Positions 53,201-64,000 of a stretch of DNA of 64,000 nucleotides are shown here, one piece after another. This DNA comes from Patagioenas fasciata (Eukaryota; Chordata; Aves; Columbiformes; Columbidae): the NCBI RefSeq assembly GCF_037038585.1, contig NC_092525.1, positions 22,154,867 to 22,218,866 of the forward strand, given 5' to 3'. Position 1 is the stretch's first letter. Each line of letters opens with the position of its first letter. Under the pieces are notes generated by a model. It had not been told where the DNA came from. It saw nothing but the letters and a program-made list of their open reading frames with translations, and did not search any database. A program made the position numbers and the translations under genes.

Positions 53201-56200
53201 CTCCTGATGTTTTTATTTTCCCCACATACCACCACCTTTTCTGTAGATAACTCTTTATGTAAGTGTATTCCCATATGAGTTAGCTGTAGATGTTGCAGCT
53301 GTAGTACTTGGGTAAAAGAAAGAGCCCTGAATGCTGTCATTTTTTTAAACCTAAATCCTAGTATGCGTATTTTTAAATCACTTAATCAAAAGAGGACAAT
53401 GAAAAAATGTATTTCACATACCATATTTCTCCATATGTTCTTTGCCAGCACTTGCAAACATCTGAGGTGCTACTGGAGCACTTGCTAAGCCGTATTTATT
53501 TATCATGACTTCCAAATGTTTGTCAATTGGATTAGTTCTGTCTGAAAACTAAAAAGAAGATAAATAGTTACGAAGCAACTCAATTTCCTTTCCTTTACAA
53601 CACTGCCACAAAAGTGCCCTCAAGCAAAACAGAGGTTTTTCTGACATTTTAACAATTCCACCGGACAGCATGTTGTACTCCAGCGACATCTTCCGAAGCA
53701 TTCATAATTTCGCAAGTATAAGAAAGAGTAAATAAGCAGAAAACGCTTAACATTATCATCACTGCACTGATTCACTGCAAAACCACCCCAATGTGATTTC
53801 TATCAGAGTCGCTATTTTCCGCAGACAACTTCAGGTATTCTTCACCTCAGCTTAAAAATCCTGCATTTAATATAGTTCCAAGTTATAAAATTAATACTGT
53901 ATCATAAATCATGTTAAAGATTAACTGTCACCCATTTCAATCAGTTGTTAAATTTAACACCTCTCACCCAAACCTCTGCATATATTATCAAACTTGCCAG
54001 TTCTGTAATCAAACAACATATGGGCTCTAACATTGCTTGCCATAAGACAAAACACAAACAAAACCCCAAACCTCTCCAGTAGAAACACAGAAGAAACAAC
54101 AAAGAAAGGTTTACAAAAGCCTTTAGTTATTGGGAAAGTGTATTAACTGGTCAACTGAGTGAGCATCAAGCCAAGAGACCCAAATTTTTTTCTTTGATTT
54201 GCTTTGTCATTTTGAGAGACTCTTCAATTGCTCAATGCTTCAGTATTCTTTCACTTTCATTATTTCCTATTAACCCTGCTTTTAGTGTATTCTTGGGAAA
54301 ATACTAAAAGCATGACATATTAATTAATTTAAAATGTAATAAAATTAATTCTAAAACATTCCATGCAAAATCTGTGTATCATAGGTGCACTCAGAACCAT
54401 AAAACTCTTTAAAGGTTGCTGTGGATTAAAATAATGGTTTATTTTGTAATCATCTACAGAAACATCTTAAAAGAACTGGTATTTATGAGAAGATGTCTCA
54501 GAAAATCAGGAGGTGGATTTCATATACAAATATAACGTGTTTCAGACACTTACACCTGAATTAAGGGATCCTTTTGCCATCCTCTCAAAGCCAAGTGCCA
54601 GAACACAATCTGCCAAACCTTAAAATAAAATTTGTGGCTATTTAGAACACAATGTAATTATAAATGACATTATGTACTAACAATTATTCAGTCACAAGAA
54701 ACAGTATGAAGGCCTACCAGTTATTCTTCCTCCTTACTTCACTTTTGAAAGAGTCAGATTGGGGTGCAAATGGTATTGATACAAACATATCAATACTGAA
54801 GAATGAGAGATCACTACAAGGTTGCAGTTTATTATTTAAATGTTTGATAGATTATCTTAGATGATCAAGCACTTAATGTCTCTGCTACAAATACTAGAAT
54901 AATCATACAGAATGTTACTATAGTTTTCATTATATAAACATCAGCATTTAAGCGTAAGAAAGTATCATAGTCCACAAAGGAACGGCAGAAACAGAAGGAA
55001 ACACTCATCTGTCAGTTCAAAGCATAGTCTGTCCCAAGGCACTGCTCTCTTCCTCTTCCTTCCAAAAATGCATTAGTCAAACACTCAGCTTAAGTTAAAA
55101 ACAAACCAAACCAAAACAAAACTTTTTTTAAAAGTTACACTTTTTAACAGATTCTTCTTTCCACCCTGCAGGGTCTAGTGTCTTGCAGTACTATAGTATT
55201 AATACAATATTACACTTTGCACTACTCCAAACAATTATTCCAGAAAAAAATTAACTGGCTTACTACTCACTAGGTTCATACAGCTTATGACATGGGAAAA
55301 CACATTTATATATCCATACATATATATCATCTTAGTGCATCACAGACATAGTCTCTTAGGTGCACACATAATGCTCTGGTTCATAGTGACTGTCTTACTT
55401 TTTAAGTGCTTGGTCTTATATTTTTATATACAACTGAACAACCTTTTCAGTTGAGTGAGGCAGAAGACACAACTTTGCCTACGAGGACAGGATAGGACAT
55501 TTACCACTCAGAGTACTCACACATTCACTAGTCCCACTCCTAATTCAAGTTATATTAATAGAAATAGGGAATATGTATTACCGAGCCCCAGAGCAAAACA
55601 ACTCACCTCCTTCTACGAGCTGTCTGGCCATGAACAGAGCAGTTGACCCAGTAGCACAGTTGTTATTAACATTAATGATAGGGATGCCAGTCAAACCCAA
55701 ACCGTGATAGATAGCCCGCTGTCCGCAGGTCGAGTCACCTTTATACAGAGGCACAACATTAGAATAAGGCACATAGAATCACAGAATCATTTTGATTGGA
55801 AAAGACCCTTAAGATCACAGAGACAAACCATTAACCTAACACTGTCAAGTCCTCCTCTAAACCATGTTCCCAGAACCTCACCTATACGTCTTTAAAACAC
55901 CCTCAGGGACGGTGATTCAACCACTTCCCAGGGCAGCATACTCAGACTTCACCAGTGAAAAGAAATCCTACCATCTACGTGCAATGCTACCACTTAAACT
56001 GTAACTTGAATTTTTGAACCGTCATCCTGCGTGTCTCTCGTGTTCACAGTACAAGAACCTTAGAAATAAGATGAAAATAATCAGATTTTAAAAAGAGAAG
56101 TTTGTCCTGCTTCTGTGACAACAGGCCATGAATCAACAGAAGGTAACTGGACTGGACAGAAACATCTCAGAGGCGTGGCTTGGAAGACGCTACAGATGTC

Positions 56201-59117
56201 ACAGTTGATTGACTTTACTTCAGTTGCCATAACACAGTCATTAACAGAGGAACAGGAAGAAAGTAAATGGAAAACTCTTAGGAATGGAAATAGATTTCCC
56301 CATAACAGAAATCTAATTTGGACTGCTTTGAGAAATACATTAGGCATCTGTTAACTGGGGTGACAGGAAAAGGTTCAAACCAGTCATTTACACCATCTCC
56401 TTTCGCTACAACGAGCAGTGAATCACGTTATAAGATTCTGCTGAGGGTATCGACTAGAAATCTGTTCGAGGGCTGTGCTGGTTTTGGCTGGGATGGAGTT
56501 GGTTTTCTTCCTAGTAACTAGTGTGGGGCCATGTTTTGGATATGTGCTGAAATGGGTGTTGATAGTACAGGGATGTTTTTGTCATTGCTGAGTGGTGCTT
56601 GCACAGAATGAAGGCCTTTTCTGCTCCTCACACCAGCGAATGGGCTGGGGTTGCACAAGAAATTGGGAGGGGACACAGCTGGGACAGGTGAACCCAACTG
56701 ACCAGAGGAATACTCCACACCACATGTCGTCATGGTCAGTATATAAAGCCGGGGGAAGAAGGAAGAATGGGTGACATCCAGAGTGATGGTGTTTGTCTTC
56801 CCAAGTAACCATTACACATGATGAAGCCCATGACTAGAACTGAAAACTCCACAAATAAACAGGCACAGATCTGTAATCACTAAAAATATTTCTTTTTAAA
56901 GTTTGAAACAGTTCTACAAACTGACATGTGATTAAATACTATAACCTGAAACCAATGGGATCCCTCATGCTTCATCTATGCAGATGTCTGCAAATGTCAC
57001 ATCCCAATCAAACGACAATACTTACCGTAAACATAACCCACGCATGCCTGCTCCACTGCTGAATAAGGAATCCCAGCATCAGCTAAAGCCTTCTGGCCTA
57101 AAATGTTTAAAAATTGAAAAAAAGATTAGAAGTTGAAGGTTAAAAAAAAAAACAACAACAAAAAAAAAACAAACACAAAGGCAGCTGTCTCAACCATAAC
57201 AAGCAAACCTAGCTCAGTATGTATCATTCACACATTCACAAACAAGAAAGAGAAAGCTGTGAGAATTTCTCATTAGATCATATGAATAGTTAATACAGTC
57301 TTGCACTTTAATTCTCACAAGAAAATTTTGTGGTATTTTGCGTTCTGAACAAGCTCCTTTATCAGAAAACGTCATGCAATCAATTCTGTGTTCATGCACA
57401 AAGTTTCTTTGTTCCAATAAAATCATATTTGAATAATATAGGTAGGTACAAAATTACTTAAAACGTCCAATTTGGTTTTAAGCTATCCTTTTGACTTCAG
57501 TTCTGGAAGGCAGTGAAACAAACAGGTCAGTTATGGATTTTGTGAAAGTGTTCTATCAGTTTCAGATTTGCCTTTTTTACGTATCTATTTACTGAACAGT
57601 AGCTGTTCCTTCATACGTATAATAAAAAGATTAACTGTAAGGCTTAAAATTGTCAACAATCAAACTAAATGCTTGCTTTATTATTAAATTACCTGCCTCC
57701 TTAGCCATTTCAGGATAATCAACACTGTTTGCACCAGGCTTCAAAAACTGACAAGAAAAAAAAAAACACAGTGAGATGTAATACGTTTTTTGCCCAGATT
57801 GGTATATTTAAAAACTTATATTTCACTCAGAAACAGGTTTGTGAACAACCAGTTTTAAATTATGCAAACAATCTAATTGACAAAATCTGCACAATTCACA
57901 AATAATACTGCCACACTCTGTGATGGCTAAAAGCAAAAAACAGTGCAATCTTATGGAAGCTGAGGACCATTTTTGCTCAGTCTTAAAGAAGATCCATGCC
58001 TGGTATGAAGATGCAAAATAACCCTGACCAAAGCCTGTGGTTGGGACAGAGAATAACTGTCATCTTCACCGATCCATTACAACAGATGACTTAATCTTCA
58101 CTAAGGCTTGGACAAAGTTTCACTTCATTTTGTTACACTAACTGTAACAGGAAAATGCTTGTTCTTGGTATGGAACTTAATTCTACATAAGCCTCCCTTT
58201 CACAAGCCTTATTTCACTTTGATACAAATAATATTCTACCTTACCTCTCACTGTTACAGTAGAGATGGTAATTTTCTTAGTACTATGACTCACTAGAGTC
58301 CAACAACATTTTGCATTGCTACAAGATTAAGAAAAAGTGTGACCACTAAAAAAAAAAAATCTTCATACTAACTACTTCTGTTTCTACAAATTATTTGATG
58401 TTGTTAGTATATAGAAGCTAATTTGCTACCTCCTTATGCTTATGTGCCCCACTCCAGCCTCTCGCAATACTTAGCTGTACTTTCTTGTATCGTTTCCTTT
58501 CCTTAATTTAGCCAGAGAACCTTCATACCGAAGCTCATAAGAAAAAAAACAGTCAGTGAACTGAGCATTATAAAAGTCTGTAAGAGTGACTGATGTTACT
58601 TGGGCTGATAAAGGGGGGGGGGAAATAGAGTATTGACAATTTCTTGGAGGCACCTGTGCCCACCGGCCCCGGGGCTCAGAGCAAGGGGACCGGCCCACGG
58701 CCGGGGGTCACAGTAACACAGGGACCCACTCCCACCAGTTTGACTTGGCTGGCGGCCCGTCCTCCCCCCCCCACGCCATGCAAAGGTGAACTTTGCGCTG
58801 GGCCGCTGCCGCCCGGGCCTGACCCGCTGGCCCTGCGCTCCTTCCCGCCAATGTCCTCCTGAGGGTGTTTGTGAGGGGCCTTATCCCCCTCTCGGGAGGA
58901 AGAGAGCAGCTCCCACAGTGCCGCCGTCCCCCCGCGCCCCGCTCAGCCTCAACAGGGAACACCCGCAGGGGAGTCACCTCAGCATCGCCGCCGAAACGCG
59001 ACCCGCTGGGGCTGACACCCCCACACACAGACGGTGCCGGAGCAGGGCGCAGGCCAGCGGCGCGGAGCCCCGTACCTTGGTCATACCGACGCCCACCACG
59101 AACACCCGGCGCTGCAT
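41116..59117 (-). CDS. SCP2: Sterol carrier protein 2 / SCPx, full coding span (16 coding exons)
   Basis: SCPx is a peroxisomal 3-oxoacyl-CoA thiolase that cleaves branched-chain and bile-acid intermediates. Its C-terminal SCP2 domain binds and moves sterols and fatty acyl-CoAs (family knowledge). Sixteen GT-AG exons join in frame to 1602 nt (533 residues; human SCPx is about 547). Seen: the thiolase nucleophile C84 in [11 protein letters not shown]; the HDCF motif at 295-298; [14 protein letters not shown] with H345; the SCP2 domain from about 412 ([14 protein letters not shown]) to the end; and the C-terminal peroxisome signal AKL. An internal Met395 in exon 12 would start the short pro-SCP2 (139 residues; human 143), inside a CpG island. 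ATG 59117 is the only in-frame ATG before the conserved [12 protein letters not shown] block. The gene lies head-to-head with ECHDC2. Confidence 0.98.
42439..42518 (-). CDS. SCP2: SCP2 coding exon 15
   Basis: The exon encodes residues 476-502 ([20 protein letters not shown], then KMNPQT). The acceptor is GTCTTACAG and the donor ACA|GTAAGT. Confidence 0.95.
42952..42972. repeat. Poly(T) run in SCP2 intron 14
   Basis: About 20 T on the plus strand follow TTATTTTC. There is no polyadenylation-like hexamer beside it, so it is taken as simple sequence. Confidence 0.7.
43230..43359 (-). CDS. SCP2: SCP2 coding exon 14
   Basis: The exon encodes residues 433-476 ([20 protein letters not shown] ... 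GKGSVAVNS plus a split Asp), the beta-sheet core of the lipid-binding domain. The acceptor is TCATTACAG and the donor CAG|GTTAGT. Confidence 0.95.
43969..44062 (-). CDS. SCP2: SCP2 coding exon 13
   Basis: The exon encodes residues 401-432 ([20 protein letters not shown] ... EKKLQE), the presequence of pro-SCP2 and the first helix of the SCP2 domain. The acceptor is CATTTCAG; the donor GAG|GTATTT is weaker than the others. Confidence 0.94.
46345..46690 (-). promoter_or_regulatory. Internal CpG island, candidate second SCP2 promoter
   Basis: About 30 CpG lie within roughly 340 bases covering exon 12 and the start of intron 12, in otherwise AT-rich DNA. In mammals a second promoter near exon 12 drives the short pro-SCP2 transcript. 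The island holds the matching internal ATG, so a promoter here is a reasonable inference. No TATA box was seen. Confidence 0.6.
46530..46680 (-). CDS. SCP2: SCP2 coding exon 12 (CpG-rich, internal start Met)
   Basis: The exon encodes residues 351-401 ([20 protein letters not shown] ... [11 protein letters not shown] plus a split Ser), the last strand of the thiolase domain. Met395 (ATG at 46549-46547) corresponds to the start of mammalian pro-SCP2. Forty-five of 49 full codons end in G or C, against 13 of 31 in exon 13. The acceptor is GATTCCCCAG and the donor CAG|GTGAGC. Confidence 0.96.
46838..47105 (-). mobile_element. CR1 LINE fragment in SCP2 intron 11
   Basis: Reverse complement of the CR1 3' region: CAACTTGAGGCCATTTCC, then CTACTTGGGAGAAGAGACC, CAACCTCCTTTCAGGCAG, GTCTCCCCTCAGCCTCC and CAGACTTGTGCTCCAGATCC. 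The terminal 3' part and the 5' part are both missing, so it is an internal remnant. It lies about 160 bases upstream of exon 12 in the SCP2 direction. Confidence 0.93.
48360..48467 (-). CDS. SCP2: SCP2 coding exon 11 (GHPLGATG motif)
   Basis: The exon encodes residues 315-351 ([20 protein letters not shown] ... GHPLGATG). The His of GHP is the second catalytic thiolase residue. The acceptor is GTTTTATAG and the donor CAG|GTATGC. Intron 11 follows, with a CR1 remnant. Confidence 0.96.
50366..50513 (-). CDS. SCP2: SCP2 coding exon 10 (HDCF motif)
   Basis: The exon encodes residues 266-315 ([14 protein letters not shown] ... EALGLCPE plus a split Gly), with the active-site motif HDCF at 295-298. 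The acceptor is CTTGTTGCAG and the donor AAG|GTAATA. The Met inside intron-extended frames is not a start. Confidence 0.96.
51400..51550 (-). CDS. SCP2: SCP2 coding exon 9
   Basis: The exon encodes residues 215-265 ([18 protein letters not shown] ... ENSCMKM). The acceptor is TTTCAATCAG and the donor ATG|GTAGGT. It joins in phase to exon 10, giving KMVGYDM. Confidence 0.95.
52142..52228 (-). CDS. SCP2: SCP2 coding exon 8
   Basis: The exon encodes residues 186-215 ([20 protein letters not shown] and so on, ending LQC plus a split Cys). The acceptor is TTTCTTAG and the donor TTG|GTAAGG. Confidence 0.95.
52482..52545 (-). CDS. SCP2: SCP2 coding exon 7
   Basis: This 64-bp exon encodes residues 165-186 ([20 protein letters not shown] plus a split Pro). 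The acceptor is CACCTACCAG and the donor CCC|GTGAGT. Confidence 0.94.
53422..53548 (-). CDS. SCP2: SCP2 coding exon 6
   Basis: The exon encodes residues 123-165 ([20 protein letters not shown] ... KEHMEKY plus a split Gly). The acceptor is CTTTTTAG and the donor ATG|GTATGT. Confidence 0.95.
54554..54618 (-). CDS. SCP2: SCP2 coding exon 5
   Basis: The exon encodes residues 101-122 ([21 protein letters not shown]). Two overlapping donors exist (GTGTAAG and, two bases on, GTAAGTG). Only the second keeps frame with exon 6, so it was chosen. The acceptor is TTTTAAG. Confidence 0.93.
55607..55738 (-). CDS. SCP2: SCP2 coding exon 4 (thiolase nucleophile)
   Basis: The exon encodes residues 57-101, including [14 protein letters not shown] and the thiolase motif [11 protein letters not shown] with the acyl-accepting Cys84. 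The acceptor CTGTATAAAG has a poor pyrimidine tract and lies 34 bases from the 3' end of a CR1 insertion. The donor is GAG|GTGAGT. Confidence 0.96.
55772..56035 (-). mobile_element. CR1 LINE 3' end next to SCP2 exon 4
   Basis: CATAGAATCACAGAATCA followed by GGAAAAGACCCTTAAGATC and CTAACACTGTCAAGTCCTCC is the reverse complement of a CR1 3' end including its terminal 8-mer repeats. The copy is 5'-truncated and diverged towards 56035. Its 3' terminus lies 34 bases upstream of the exon 4 acceptor, in sense with SCP2. Confidence 0.9.
56474..56835 (+). mobile_element. Partial LTR of an avian endogenous retrovirus-like element (fossil)
   Basis: The segment starting TGTGCTGGTTTTGGCTGG and containing GGGAGGGGACACAGC, a TATATAAAG box near 56741 and TGTCTTCCCAAGTAACC matches an LTR family I recall as common in neoavian birds. 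No internal retroviral genes flank it, so it is a broken, partial solo LTR in SCP2 intron 3. The family name is not certain. Confidence 0.75.
57026..57097 (-). CDS. SCP2: SCP2 coding exon 3
   Basis: The exon encodes residues 33-57 ([20 protein letters not shown] and so on). The acceptor is CATTTTAG and the donor ACG|GTAAGT. Confidence 0.95.
57693..57747 (-). CDS. SCP2: SCP2 coding exon 2
   Basis: This 55-bp exon encodes residues 15-33 ([18 protein letters not shown] plus a split Gly). The acceptor is TTCTTGTCAG and the donor CAG|GTAATT. Confidence 0.94.
59076..59117 (-). CDS. SCP2: SCP2 coding exon 1
   Basis: The exon encodes residues 1-14, [14 protein letters not shown]. The ATG has A at -3. 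The open frame continues upstream to a GTG but has no other ATG, so the N terminus is about nine residues shorter than the human one. The donor is AAG|GTACGG. Confidence 0.93.
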
Positions 59118-59315
59118 GATGGCGGCGGCACACGCACACCCCCCTCCTCCGCCGAGACCCCTCACACGCACAGCGGCGAGCGACAGCTGAGCGAAGGGGC
59201 GGGAGGTGAAGAACCACCCCCCTCTTACACCTCCTCCTTAAAGGCGCAGCGCCCCACTGTTCCGCCCCGAGGCCCGGCCCCTCGCTGCCCGCAGCCGGAC
59301 GCGGGGAGCGGCGCC

Positions 59316-64000
<4,685 letters not shown>

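Noticed and set aside
56518-56812. Open frames of 60-76 codons in SCP2 intron 3
   Set aside because: They fall within the partial LTR fossil and do not correspond to a gene.
58974-59171. SCP2 start at 59171 upstream of the chosen ATG
   Set aside because: The codon is GTG, not ATG, and the extra residues are Gly/Ala-rich and match no known SCP2 N terminus.

Overview
This window is a vertebrate nuclear locus, most likely from a bird. It has compact spliced genes with GT-AG introns, CpG-rich promoters, several avian-type CR1 LINE 3' ends, old MIR-like SINEs and a partial retrovirus-like LTR of a kind I associate with neoavian genomes. The bird assignment and the leaning away from Galliformes are inferences from the repeats and from protein similarity recalled from memory; no search was run.

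Three protein-coding genes are supported. (1) PODN (podocan, a class V small leucine-rich proteoglycan) is on the minus strand with nine coding exons between 30186 and 10430. The splice phases close exactly to a 586-residue secreted protein with a signal peptide, an N-terminal Cys cluster, about 20 leucine-rich repeats and a Glu-rich tail. (2) SCP2 (sterol carrier protein 2 / SCPx) is on the minus strand with sixteen coding exons between 59117 and 41116. It gives 533 residues: a peroxisomal thiolase domain fused to an SCP2 lipid-transfer domain, ending in the PTS1 signal AKL. (3) ECHDC2 (enoyl-CoA hydratase domain containing 2) is on the plus strand. Its first five coding exons lie between 59316 and 63521 and the gene runs off the right edge.

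Layout. Positions 1-10.4 kb are intergenic sequence downstream of PODN, holding a GC-rich patch and a pure 220-bp compound pentanucleotide microsatellite. PODN fills 10.4-30.2 kb, with a GC-rich promoter and a TATA-like box just above it. Positions 30.6-41.1 kb are intergenic and hold a CArG box, a MIR-like SINE and a possible poly(A)-bearing retrocopy. SCP2 fills 41.1-59.1 kb. A 198-bp gap between the SCP2 and ECHDC2 start codons is a CpG-island bidirectional promoter. The order PODN-SCP2-ECHDC2 with these orientations matches what I recall of human 1p32.3, read in reverse.

How the genes relate. SCPx and SCP2 act in peroxisomal branched-chain and bile-acid side-chain oxidation and in lipid transfer. 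ECHDC2 is a predicted mitochondrial hydratase-family enzyme, so the head-to-head pair may share lipid-metabolism control. Podocan is an extracellular-matrix protein with no evident pathway link. The most notable signal is a strong CpG island centred on SCP2 exon 12. It holds the internal start codon of the short pro-SCP2 form and fits the second SCP2 promoter known in mammals. I saw no clearly novel system.
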